Source: Ixodes scapularis
Lineage: Eukaryota > Arthropoda > Arachnida > Ixodida > Ixodidae
Reading direction: 5' to 3'
Length of the DNA: 64,000 bases
NCBI RefSeq assembly: GCF_016920785.2
Contig: NW_024609857.1
Span: 9,877,618-9,941,617 of the forward strand
Shown: in pieces, positions 46,600 through 57,185 of the stretch
Position numbering within the stretch: the stretch's first letter is position 1
Layout of the letters: each line of letters begins with the position of its first letter
Translations under genes and position numbers: made by a program
The notes under the pieces: model-generated
What the model was told of the DNA's origin: nothing
Seen by the model: only the letters and a program-made list of their open reading frames with translations
Database searches by the model: none

Positions 46600-47215
46600 T
46601 ATAAGGAGGAGGTAACACTTCTGTGCGCGAGAAGAGATAAAACGAAGGATCCACGTCTGATCATTATGGTCCGCCCGCCTGAACACCGTATAACTAAAAA
46701 AGAAACAAAAAAACTGCCACGCCCCTCGAATTTCCGGCGGTGTAAGTTTATGTTGTCGTATTTTTTTTAGAAAAAGAAGAACACGCTGACCGCTATCAGA
46801 CCGTGCCACGCTGAGCGGTATACGATAAACGAGAAAATAGACGACAAGCAGAAATTACATCTTTCCACCCTGAGATACTGAGGGGGAAAATGCTGAGCCA
46901 CTGGGTTCTGGACGCATGCGTGAGCCGGGGCCTCATATTCCGTAGAATAGAGCCACTGCGCATGCTCAGAGCGCATTCCACAGCCCAGAAGTCAAAGAAA
47001 GACAACATCGCACAGGAACTGATTCTTGGAATGGTATTTTGGGCGGTACATAGATAACAGGGAGTTATGGAACCGCTTTTGCACATTCCATACGGTACAA
47101 TGCGCCCTCCGGTACGAAGTGTGCATGTGCGAGTCTTCTGTGGCAACGCATGCGCAGTTCGCACTTCAATGTTGAGTGCAAATTATAAATAATGAAAGCG
47201 CCCTCGAAATTCGCG
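46600..47215. other. Non-coding stretch
   Basis: No recognised frame. TGCGCATGC-type motifs recur at 46,915-46,965 and 47,145-47,155. Confidence 0.4.
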
Positions 47216-47216
47216 G

Positions 47217-47552
47217 ATGAGTTATCCAACCTTCATCCGTTCAGCAATGGCAGTAAAAAAGAAATTGTCTTCCTTTGATGTCCAGCTGAATTTTAAACCT
47301 TGTGTTTGTTTATCTTCACAATTCAATAAAACGCTTCTTACGATGTCTTATCGACCCCCAGGGAGTGACTGTTCGTGTATTAATAAATTGCACACTGCTC
47401 TAAATGAAATCACCAGCCGCTTTCCCAAAGCGAATCTTTTATTGTTTGGGGATTCGAACTCTCCAGAAGTCAACCCCAAGATTCTGGGACACGATCTACT
47501 TGCGCCCTCTCTTAGTAGGTGTGCAATATCGCTGAAAAACAGTCGGATCTAG
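47217..47552 (+). pseudogene. LINE endonuclease fragment (CR1/L2 type)
   Basis: The plus frame reads LLTMSYRPPGSD, then LLLFGDSNSPEVN. YRPPGS and GD-x-N-x-P are the mid-domain blocks of the apurinic-type endonuclease of LINE ORF2, where the second is usually GDFN. The catalytic Asp and Asn of that block are kept, but the frame ends 75 bases later and neither the N-terminal nor the SDH end is present. It is an isolated fragment of an element resembling the one at 26.6-28.0 kb. Confidence 0.75.
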
Positions 47553-47940
47553 CGATCCGAATAAAATCACGCAAAGTTCCCCCGGAATTATTGAGATCAT
47601 CGTGATTGATAACTTCAGGAAAATTTTCACCACTTCGTCACTCTTTCTCTAGGTTCCCAGGAAATAAGAGTGATTTCCCCCATAGACTGCCATTGAAATC
47701 TCGCTTTATTTTTCACGTTCAGTGAGTTAATAAAGCAACCCCTCAATATTTCAATAAGTTCCCGCAGGTATATATTCTAGAAGATTTATGCTATCGAAAT
47801 ATTCAAGCAGTTTTCATGTATATTAATTATCCCAGGTTCCCAGCGAGATAATTAATTACACCTGTAGCTTCCGCCGCGTAAAGGCATCTTTCCAACAAGA
47901 AGAGGAGTGCTACGGGAAAGACTACTTTACACTCGTCAGC
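47553..47940. other. AT-rich non-coding stretch
   Basis: Separates the endonuclease fragment from the tandem repeats. No signal beyond short AT-rich inverted pairs. Confidence 0.45.
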
Positions 47941-47947
47941 AAAGGCG

Positions 47948-48700
47948 CACTTTTTGGCGACGTGCGCCTTTGATGGGAACCTACAGAAAACACCTCAGAT
48001 GTTTGAAAGTTCTTAAAACATGTACCCTGGTAACTGTTCAATATGATTCCAGGGGAACTTTGCGAGATAAGTCTTGGTTGCCGAGATACGCAGCACTGAA
48101 GTAGGCTCCTTTGACAAGATCTCTCCCCGAAGCAGTGAACCGCGCATTTTTTGGCGAAGTGCGCCTCCGCTGGGAACCTACAGAGAACGCCTCAGACGTC
48201 TGAAAATCCTTAAAACATGTACCCTGGTAACTGTTCAATATGATTCCCGGGGAACTTTGCGAGATACGTCTTGGTTGCCGAGATACGTAGCGCTGAAGTA
48301 GGCTCCTTTGACAAGATCTCTCCCCGAAGCAGTGAACCGCGTATTTTTGGCGAAGTGCGCCTCCGCTGGGAACCTACAGAGAACGCCTCAGACGTCTGAA
48401 AATCCTTAAAACATGTACCCTGGTAACTGTTCAATATGATTCCCGGGGAACTTTGCGAGATACGTCTTGGTTGCCGAGATACGTAGCGCTGAAGTAGGCT
48501 CCTTTGACAAGATCCCTCCCCGAAGCAGTGAACCGCGTATTTTTGGCGAAGTGCGCCTCCACTGGGAACCTACAGAGAACGCCTCAGACGTCTGAAAATT
48601 CTTAAAACATGTACCCTGGTAACTGTTCAATATGATTCCCGGGGACCTTTGCGAGATACGTCTTGGTTGCTGAGGTACGTGGCACTGAAGTTGCCTACGT
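47948..48700. repeat. Tandem repeat, 196-197 bp unit, four copies
   Basis: The anchor ACATGTACCCTGGTAACTG begins at 48,018, 48,215, 48,411 and 48,607, spaced 197, 196 and 196. The middle copies are nearly identical; the first and last drift at the outer edges. A more degenerate fifth unit may follow (GCTGGGAACCTG at about 48,749). Each unit yields a similar frame on both strands, but the period is not a multiple of three, so an array-long protein is impossible. It is a short satellite-like array. Confidence 0.9.
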
Positions 48701-51700
48701 TTATGGAAATGATCAAACCGCTGAGTGTTTTGCCAAGGTACGGCTCAGCTGGGAACCTGTGGAAAAAATTGCAAAGCCTTGGTCATGGTGACAAAGCTGA
48801 AGGGCACAGAATGTTCGTGCGCAAAGATTGGCGAAGATTGACATATGATGTGTCAATGGACGTTTTGCAGAAATACGGGATTGAGTGTAAATGGATCTGT
48901 CACCCTTTCTCTCTTCGTGCTGGCCGAGAGGAGAGGAACGAAGGCTTCTTTGTATTTACCTCAGGGCGAAAGATAATCGTAAAGATAAACAAAAGTGGTT
49001 TAGAGGGAGCTTGATCTAGGTCACCTCGACACAATAGTCTATTCACTTGCTGAGTCAGCGCCCACAAACATGGCCGCCACACGATAAAGCAACGCTTTTA
49101 TTCGAGAGCTCTGTAAAAATTAATATAAGGCAAAGCAAACTCGCCAATCGGATAACCACTTTTGCCTTCAGCGGTCATGCTTGTTTGTAGTGTAAAATTA
49201 TCGCCCTCCTAACGTTAATATTAGAGGAGGAAACTTTGAACTCCGTAGCAATAATTTGTCGCTAATTATCTAATTAAATAATCTAGCTATGACTATTACA
49301 TTACTTCCTCAAATGCCCAAGAACAGTGGAAAGATGTTTGCGTAGTGACTTTTTATTAATTGTTTATGCGTTGCTTTTAATAAATTAAAAACTGTTCTCT
49401 TGCCTTTCAAGATGGCCGCGGTGCGACCGCAACCTTAATGGATGCTACGCGCATGGAAACACCAGGGCTTGCACATTTGAATTTTGACACCATCATACTA
49501 CAACCGGGCTAACGCACAGATTGAACAGGAGTGCTCAGCGTTGTGCACGGCTAGGTTGGGACTCGTGCTCAGTCACTGCGCGGACGTCAGGGTCAGGCTC
49601 AGTCGCTAAGTTGGTAACGTCGGAGTGTGGTGACTTCCATTATAAAGAGGGGACAGTTAACAGGCTTTCATTAGAGCATAGGTGGTGTTTGCTCGACGTG
49701 CTATCTACGCCTTCTGAGCACGCGCAATAGCTCCCTTTGCGAAATATCGTACGCTGTGCCTGCGTCCACAGCCCAGTGACTCGGCATTTTTCGCCCGGGT
49801 GATAAGCAATGGAAAGGTGTATACTCTGTATCACTAAAGCCGTGCAGTGACGCCAAAGCTACAGCCTCGTATGCCAACCAGAAAATCAAACGGCACTCTG
49901 CACTATCACTCTGCGGCGCATGAGTCCGCGTTGGCGGTGTCCGCTCACATAAGCAAAAAGCAGACGATGTTCGATCTTCTGATTCTTTTACGACGGCTGT
50001 AACTTTGGCTGTATTGCGCGGGTTTAGTGAGGCGGAGTACAGTTATATAACAGCTGAATTATGGAACTGATAGCGCATGCACGATATTTTTGATGGCCGT
50101 TAATTTCTTGTCGCTTCCCTCTTGACCAATCTTTGCTGAGTCGGCGTTGTTATCGACGATGAGTTTAGATTACGCTGGCAGCTTTCCGGCACAAAAGGCT
50201 GGAGCGATCACGGCTAATGCAATCGGGTCTTCAATGCTTGTGCGTTCGGAGACAAGGTCGCGGGACAGGATCCGGACTTCAGTGAATATTTATGAAGCGG
50301 TATGAAGGCATAACTAGTTTGTGCCCATGAGCTATGCTAAAAATATTACTTTCCTTAGAACGAAGAGTTCGAGCAGTTTGTATTCCCATTGACAAAAATT
50401 GACAATTCCGACGTTTTTTTTTTGTTTTTTTTTCTTTGTGTCATGTTTGAGAAAATGCCTAATCCATAAATTACGCTGGCGCATTCGCAGTCATTACACT
50501 CCACAATAGAGACAACCTCCATCGGTTTAACTATTGAACTAGCATTTTGATTAATGCCTCCCCAATTAGTGTCGAAATTGTCGTTGACTGAGTCATTGTA
50601 GGGAATCCGGGTGGAGAGCGGGCTGAAAAAAATAGATCAGCATCTGGAATGCCGTTCGCATAGACATAATCTTATTGCGGCTGTGAGTTTTTTCTGTTTA
50701 GACACGATAGGCGCCTTTAAACCCACGTACTCGCTGTGTTTGTATCGTCCCTATTTTTTCCCCCAGTCTCGGAGTTTTGTCTAAAATGTTACTTGCTTAG
50801 TTTCATTATATTGCTCGCGATTACAGCGTAGTTACTTTACTACTGCTCTGATATTTATATAGTGAAATATCTTGATTTTTAATGAATAAATGCCTAATTT
50901 ACAACTCTGTATTGATCTTCTATTCCAAAAAAAAATAGCTACTTCCAGTAGTTACATGTCAAATGAAGATTGGTTAGGCATGCGCCCTTCTTTCGAGATA
51001 TGTTTTTCGAGGTTATATATGTTTGCTCAACGTATTAACATAAATATGTATATTCTTTTACGTTGTGTTGTCGCACGCGGTTCCAGTGTTTGTGGTACAA
51101 TATTAAAATTTGCGGAGTAGCAACACCTAAAAAGACAGACATAGAATTTTTACATATACTTTCATGCTGGCAGTAATCCAGGCACAGATTAAGCAAGAAT
51201 GAATACAGTCGTGCATGTAACATAGTACGCTGGATGGGATACATAAGATCTAATGGAAAGGAGAACGACCTAAATGGGGCGCTTTCTCGAGTTTGTTGTC
51301 CATCTGTGTTTGTTTTGAGATAAGTCGTAGTACAAAATGCATTTACTGTTTCCCTGTAGTAGTAGTAGTACAATATGTATGTATCGCTTCTCAGAAAACG
51401 ATTCATGTCATCTTTTCTTGGTTAACGCCATCTGGGGTGAAAGGAAAGGAAGGGGGAGGGAAAAAGGTAACAACATATGCTTCGCCAGCCCTCATAGACG
51501 GAGAAACTCTAATAGATTCCACTATGTGTTTTCTATGAGAGCTTCCCATATTCGGGAGGGCCCATCCTTCGTATGATGTGAACCTCGTTTCCTCTTCGGG
51601 AGAGCTTATGCCACGCTTCGCGATATCGCGAGACCCCGGCCCAGTCCCTTACGAAGTGCGAACATATCGCCAGGGCCCTACAGTGTTCAATGTTGGGGGC

Positions 51701-52820
51701 GATTCATAGGTCGTCTGGGTCCGTAGGTCTGCAAAACCTTGTCTGCCAGAAAAGAGTGATTATAGGTGATAGCGGTCTTGGTCTGATGCCGCCTGAGAAT
51801 CACCTGTTCCCACCGGCTCTAGCCCGGTGAAATTGGGTGAGAATCTGATGGGAGGAGGGAGATTAGCCTGAGTTTGCAGGCTAACAGATCATCTCTCTAT
51901 GCCTCGTCTGAGACCGCGCTATGCCGGGCCTATCTTCTCGCAGTTCGAGGAACCGCGAGTGAGTGGGTACAGCCGTACTGCTGCGCAATCGCGGTGTTGT
52001 TCAACCTTTTGTTTCCCGGATTGCCTTCGTCACGCGAGATCCAGTCTATGACTACTCAGTTATTTCACGAAGCTTCGAAATTGAAGTGTGACGCCGCCCT
52101 GCCAATAGAAAAGTGTGCATTTTCTGAAGGCTTCTGGCGAATCGATGCACATGAGTGATTGGGGTCGCTGGTGACTGTTTGTGGCTTCCCTGGCCACCTG
52201 TAATATGGCCAGCCGCTTTGCCGTCTTCTGGATGCTCGCCTTGTGTGTTTCTTCTCTCCTCGTTTGACCGCGGGTAGGATGGTCCCGACTCTCAAGGGAT
52301 GCACGTTCAGGCTCGTTTGTGTCCGCGTCGGTTTAAGGGACGTCAGCGTCATCTTTGACTTGATGAAGCTTCTTTAAGTGATCCTCGCTACTGTAATGGC
52401 GCTCCTTTCTCTGGTCTTTGCCTTGGTTCGTGGAGATCGGCTAGCTTGTAGAGACGTCCCTCGTTTTCCATGGCGACTGTTGCGTCACCACGATTGTCCT
52501 TTTCAATTTTACGCAGGATAAGAACAATGGTTGCGGTACACACAACAAAAAAATTAAAACCACATTCCACTGTGTGGGCTCGAGCTCGTCGCTCCAACCC
52601 CTATTTTGGTCACGCAAGAACTTGGACACAAATTTATTTCCTACGCTTCGCGCATCGTGAATAATCGCCTTCGGCTTCTCGGACCAATAATAAACAAGCA
52701 ATTTTTGTTTGTTGCCCCCACGCATGAAGCAGCGTGGCTGTTCGATCTTGTCTCCACGACATTTTGGTTGCACGTCAAAATACCCCTAGGTTTTCTGAAT
52801 AAATCATCAATCCTTCGCTG
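48700..52820. other. Non-coding, no supported gene
   Basis: The plus frame of 121 codons at 48,649-49,014 starts inside the tandem repeat and matches no family I know. AT-rich at 49,100-49,400 and 50,300-51,120. TAG triplets at 51,356-51,369. GC-richer at 51,590-52,450 with no exon signature recognised. Confidence 0.35.
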
Positions 52821-52828
52821 GGTTGTGC

Positions 52829-53033
52829 TATACTTAGTTTCACCTTCAGTCCGAGCGCAGTGGATGCTACGCGCCGTCCCAGCCAATCGAGCGCCGGGGC
52901 AGTATCGCGTGATCTCGAGCTCCGCGTGTCGCTCCGCCCAACCACAAGGTCACGTGATACTCTTTCGGCGCTGGATTGGCTGGGATGGCTCGTAGCATCC
53001 GCTGCGCTCGGACTGAAGGTGAAACGAAGTATA
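52829..53033. mobile_element. TA-flanked MITE, family TACTTCGTTTCACC, copy 1
   Basis: TA duplications at 52,829-52,830 and 53,032-53,033 flank TIRs of about 40 bases: TACTTAGTTTCACCTTCAGT then GATGCTACG, with the complement on the right. The centre carries two further inverted blocks (CCAATC/GATTGG, GTCACGTGAT/CGCGTGATCT). Non-coding. Termini are shared with 55,576 and 63,583. Confidence 0.8.
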
Positions 53034-53086
53034 GATGCTCTGCGTTGATTTGGCATGTAAACACAAAAGAATAAGGTTCCTTAAAA

Positions 53087-53292
53087 CAGGGCCGGCTTGC
53101 TCGAACTAAGGCACCCTAGCTCGAACCATTGTCTGAGATGGGACTGTCTGAAAGAAAGCACTGCCAAAGCTAGCGCATGAGCGGAGTGGCGCGTGAAGTC
53201 GCGTCTCAAATGCTCACGCGCCCCGTGTTTGGCAGGCTTTCTTTCCTTCAAACGGTTTCATCTCAGACGCTGGTTCGAGCAAGCCGGCCCTG
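53087..53292. mobile_element. MITE with hAT-like terminus
   Basis: The left end CAGGGCCGGCTTGCTCGAAC is the complement of the right end; further inverted blocks are GTCTGAGATG and GAAAGAAAGC. The CAGGG start is common in hAT elements. The expected 8-bp target duplication is not seen, so the superfamily is a guess. Confidence 0.65.
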
Positions 53293-53327
53293 ATGTTTCA
53301 AGGCACATTTATTGGTTTTTCCTCGCC

Positions 53328-53501
53328 AACACTCCTAAGCTGACAGTGTGGTGGAAGCTACGTACTTGCTGGACCAGTCACCTGTCGTTCTTGCCACACG
53401 TGATCACACTCTGGGTGAAGCGATGACAGGCAGTCGATTGATTCGTCCGATGAACATGTAGTTTACATCGCATTGTCAGCTTAGGGGTGAACCCGAGTGT
53501 A
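53328..53501. mobile_element. MITE (same family as 21.34 kb)
   Basis: Inverted ends share CTAAGCTGACA and its complement, and the body aligns with the reverse complement of 21,341-21,547. The left tip has lost about 10 bases relative to the right tip (GGGTGAACCCGAGTGTA). Confidence 0.6.
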
Positions 53502-54040
53502 GGTAAAATGTCATAGACATTTATGCGCGCTCACAATCAACTGACGACTGGGTGTTGTTTTCCTATCACGCAACCAGCGGAGTGAACAAACTGCAGGTAC
53601 CCGGCACCACCGTGCGGGGATATGATAAATGTATGCCCTTACTCAGTTTGTTTTGCTTTATTGCAAAAGGGCTGCGACGGTTTAAAAGAACACTTCCTTG
53701 CCGCGGAATAATGCCTTGTCGTCTTTCGGCGCGTCTTCATGTGAATAAAATCAGCTCCCACTGTGTTTTAACGCCATAGCGTTAATGAGCTCGTGTTGCA
53801 GAAAAGCTGACGTCGGTGGCGTGACGCGAAAGCCCGGGATTGGTCGACAGGGTGATGACGTCACAGCCACATGACCCCGCGCGGAAATTTCAAACAACCC
53901 ACAACGCTCACGTGAAAAGTGACGTCACGCGTGGAATGAAAGTGATAAAAAGACTACATGTAATGCGAATTAAAGATCACCGCATGTCTCAAATGATTTC
54001 ACTTTATGAAGTAATTCATTTTCTACGAAGAAAAATTTGA
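53500..54040. other. Non-coding, probably part of the tRNA-related repeat
   Basis: CRE-like TGACGTCA sites occur several times at 53,850-53,930. No frame of interest. It may belong to the 3' part of the minus-strand repeat that follows. Confidence 0.35.
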
Positions 54041-54045
54041 AGAAT

Positions 54046-54265
54046 TTTAGGCGGGATTTGAACCCACGTCCTGTCGGTTGCGCGCCAGCACGCTACTCAC
54101 TTAGCCACGTAAGGCAGCTTGCACGGCTTGGGAACGAAGAGTGTTGTGTCATGAGAACTAGGTCGTTGTGTGACTCAAGAGCATGAGAAGCGAATGAGAA
54201 GGCGATGCGAACGGGCCCCGATAACGCAATCGCGTTCCACTCTTAAAGGGGATGCTTAAGTGTCC
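54046..54265 (-). repeat. tRNA-related (SINE-like) repeat
   Basis: On the minus strand TGGCTAAGTGAG (about 54,107-54,096) fits the pol III A box at 11 of 12 positions. GGTTCAAATCC (about 54,067-54,057) fits the B box at 10 of 11, with normal spacing. The T stem GTGGG/CCCGC forms. The anticodon loop lacks T33 and the acceptor stem does not pair, so it is not a working tRNA gene. Tick genomes hold tRNA-derived SINEs (Ruka); whether this belongs to them needs a comparison. Confidence 0.45.
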
Positions 54266-54269
54266 TCCA

Positions 54270-55110
54270 AGTTTCTTTTTTTTTGCGTCATTGCCGTGCA
54301 ACCTTGAGCAGAACGCGACATTCTACATGCTTTAAAAAGAAAAAGATAAAGATTACTTTTGTGTTTTGGTGGAATGAGTTATCTGCAAACTAGCAAGGTC
54401 CCAGGCTCCAACGGAGCGTGTGTTTGTGAACTAGTCTTCTTGCGCTGTGCTGGGCTTTCAAGAGCGGCGTGTCAGTCTTGTACCTGGTCTGACGTGCGAA
54501 TAACGATTCGTAGCCTTGTTCGCATGATAGACCCTCATTACAAATCGGACCGCCAGGCGTTCAGTTTTTCCACTGAACTATTCAAATTTTACACTGTGCA
54601 TCGACATGCTTATACATCATATTCACCGATGTTTGTTTGCAAACAAGCTCACTACCACCCCCTATCGGCGGACCCCTGCGCGCTTCCGGTTTTCCCCTTC
54701 TTTCCATTTGTCTCTCCTCCTTTTGTTATTTGCACTACTTTGTAGAATGTACTAATGTTCTTACAAACCTACTAGAGAAACTTCTCTGAAGGAAACTCTT
54801 CTTACCCGACCGCTGTGCGTTGCTGAAGAATAAATAAATACACTACCGGAAGTCTACTGGGGCACCAAATACTGTGGCGCCCTCGTGGTATCAACTCCCA
54901 CCGAATGTGGTGAATAAAGGGCAGTTTGACACTCTCGACATCCATTCCACGATGTTCTGTGCGTCTTGACAACGCTCTTCGTCCAATTTCCCAATATATC
55001 CAAAATGTTGTTTTAAATCATGTGCGTGGAAGTTCCACTAGTAAAACAAATAGAATTGGCGAATTTTCTTAAAAACCATTTTGAATAGTGTTACTTACAG
55101 CCAGCGCCAA
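54270..55110. other. Non-coding stretch
   Basis: The plus frame of 128 codons at 54,359-54,745 is Cys/Ser-rich and unrecognised. AT-rich near 54,820-54,850. Confidence 0.4.
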
Positions 55111-55118
55111 CACAGATT

Positions 55119-55145
55119 AAAGGGGCACTAAAGTGAATTCTTAGT
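55119..55145 (+). repeat. Single TTAA-AGGGG transposon-like end
   Basis: TTAAAGGGGCACTAAAGTGA resembles the starts of the TTAA elements at 3.16 and 28.33 kb, but no matching right end follows within the window. It may be a truncated copy. Confidence 0.3.
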
Positions 55146-55573
55146 TTGCAGTTGACTATGGATATTTTTTGTGAGCATCTTGCCAGAAGCACTGATTTCA
55201 ATCAGGCGTCTAGGACGGACTTTTATTCTCAAGTTCGTCGTCACAGCGGGAGAACATATCATATGGGTTCAGCAATATAACATCAACCGTGATGCTGAAC
55301 ACAAGTAAGCTACTTTTCTAATATTGATTGAAAGGTCAAGGAGTTAACAGACATTTCGAAAAATTACCCAATCATCAAGAAGCATGTTGTGTTTGTACGT
55401 ACACGCGCTCTGTATGCTGCCGTTTGGAGCGGTAATTTGAAACCAAAAGTTTTAAGCAAATGGCACGTTGCCCGCGCGTCCATCAGTGTGTGCACGTCAG
55501 AACGCACTGGTGCACGTCGCGTCAAATTACACTGTAGCATGCTCCTTGGGCTTGGATAATTTCGAAAAGCATC

Positions 55574-55744
55574 TATACTTCGTTTCACGTTATCTGCGAG
55601 CGAAGCCAAAGGTACAAGTACAAGCAGGCTGCCTTGAATAATGCTTGCAATCCACAGGCACACGTGCGAAACAGGAACACTCAGAGCGCTGGGCTCGCAC
55701 TTCTAGCTTTGACTTCGCTCGCGCATAAGGCGATACGAAATATA
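55574..55744. mobile_element. TA-flanked MITE, family TACTTCGTTTCACC, copy 2
   Basis: TA at 55,574-55,575 and 55,743-55,744. The left end TACTTCGTTTCAC then GCGAGCGAAG is matched by the inverse CTTCGCTCGC ... CGAAATA on the right, with mismatches. Length 167 bases. Confidence 0.7.
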
Positions 55745-56320
55745 TTTGCAACTTGTGGACGGCCCTGAGACACACGACTGAGGTGTTTGAAGCATGGTAG
55801 GCTTAGGGTTCCTAGGTAGGATTTGCTTGCTTATTTTTTTCCGGCCTAAAAAGAACGCACGCGAAATATAAAAGCACCACGAGACAACGCGCCCTCGTGC
55901 CGCGATTGGTGGGCGCGTTGTCACGTGGTCGAGCGTCCAACACTTCTTCGCTAGAATAATCTAGTGTGGGTTCGCATATAGTACCAGCTGAGGTGAATAC
56001 AGCACTGACTCTACAATAGTAGGTAACACTTCCCCCCAAACCTCGCTTTTCTCCGACCGATAGGCTTCTACGCCTATGACGCGTGATGAAGCGTTTTCTT
56101 CCAAAATGCGGTCGCTGGGTAAAAATATGAAAGGGTGTGAGGGGGAACGAGCTATAAGAAAGGAGGTTAAGATAGCGGTGGACCGACGCACCGGCGTTTC
56201 AGAGTCCGTTCAAGGTTGATACGCCACGTGGCGTGAAAGTCAGGAACTAGGCCGGCATGTCCCAGAAAGCTGGCCATGTAACTGGCAGCTACTAACGTCT
56301 ACGCCACGTGATTCAAAGCA
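55745..56320. other. Non-coding stretch
   Basis: Contains GCCACGTGGC at about 56,222-56,231 (E-box palindrome). No gene seen. Confidence 0.4.
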
Positions 56321-56321
56321 C

Positions 56322-56580
56322 TTTCTCGACGTGTGCATGATGTTCAATCTCGTTCGAGGGATGGATATGCCTACCCGCGACGATAATGTCCTTGACCTGG
56401 TACTTGTCTCATCCCCTGATCTGGTTGATTCTGCTGCGTACTTGCCTGGTATTAGCGATCATAGAATAAGAAATATATTGACATATTTGCCTGCAACTAT
56501 TAAGTCGCCCTTCTCAAATGTTATTCGCGATTTAAACAAAGCCAGTTACGTCTGTATTCATGACGAGCTTACTATCTTTT
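56322..56580 (+). pseudogene. LINE endonuclease C-terminal fragment (CR1/L2 type)
   Basis: The plus frame reads FLDVCMMFNLV, PTRDDNVLDLVLVSSPDL, then LPGISDHR. These are the last blocks of the LINE endonuclease domain: PTR-x-DN-x-LDL and the catalytic SDH. After them come the linker residues SPFS and an N-K-A-x-Y block that precede the RT. The frame ends in a T-rich segment, so RT is absent. It complements the 47.2-kb fragment, which holds the earlier part of the same domain, but the two are separate insertions 9 kb apart. Confidence 0.8.
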
Positions 56581-56599
56581 TTCTCCTTTTTTGTATCAC

Positions 56600-57002
56600 T
56601 GTCTGCTGAGGAAAGTTGAATATTATTTAAATAAAATCTACTTGACCTGTTTAATTTATATGTTATTCTATTACGTAATCGTGGGGACACCGGTGGACCG
56701 TGCTACAATTAAAAACTTTCGATAAAAAAAAAATTTAAGAACGCTTTTATTGAAAAGCGAAGGCTTGTGTGTCTCATTGAGTGCGGGAAAAGTACTTTCC
56801 TTACCTAAAAAAAGTAATGCGTTACTCAAAGATTAAAAAAGAAAAAAAAAATACTTTCACTTAGACTTACCTAATGTTCTTCGTCTTAATCCCACTAAGT
56901 TTTGAAAACGATAATGCCCAACCGCAGTACCCAAATTATCAAGTTATTAGAAGGTGATAGTGCCGTTTATGCTAGCTCCAGCAATAATGAATGATTTCTT
57001 TT
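56600..57002. other. AT-rich flank of the intact LINE
   Basis: AT-rich sequence with A runs at about 56,725-56,735 and 56,837-56,852. It holds no gene. The longest ORF1 frame extends back into it (ATG at 56,991), but that ATG lies outside the element. Confidence 0.5.
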
Positions 57003-57014
57003 TCTCCATCTTCA
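57003..57014 (+). repeat. Target-site duplication, 5' copy
   Basis: TCTCCATCTTCA directly precedes the LINE 5'UTR and recurs after its tail at 62,363-62,374. Ten bases (TCCATCTTCA) are unambiguous; the first TC could belong to the (TC)n tail of the other copy. Confidence 0.85.
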
Positions 57015-57185
57015 GAGTTCTCGCTCAGCCTCCGTCGAGAACGGTCGTGCTCTTCGAGCTCTCCGTTCTCGCCGAGTTCCCTGCTCCGTAACGTGAGCCT
57101 CCAGACTAAACATCGAGAGGCCCACTCCCCGGCCGGCCGCCCAGCTGCATCTCCGGCACCGCGCTGCTTCTCCGAAGCTCCCGCC
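57015..57185 (+). promoter_or_regulatory. LINE 5'UTR and presumed internal promoter
   Basis: 171 CpG-rich bases between the target-site duplication and the ORF1 ATG. Full-length LINEs must carry a promoter downstream of their start to be re-expressed after insertion, so it is expected here; no specific box is identified. Confidence 0.5.

Noticed and set aside
48038..48630. Repeated minus-strand frames of 66-74 codons
   Set aside because: They are one per tandem unit and cannot fuse because the 196/197-bp period breaks the frame; no known domain.
47948..48700. CRISPR-like array
   Set aside because: The whole 196-bp unit repeats without unique spacers, and the genome is eukaryotic.
54050..54120. 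Functional tRNA gene
   Set aside because: A and B boxes are good, but the anticodon loop lacks T33 and the acceptor stem does not pair; better read as a tRNA-derived repeat.
56991..57185. N-terminal 65-residue extension of LINE ORF1
   Set aside because: Its ATG lies outside the target-site duplication, so the extension is host flank plus 5'UTR.
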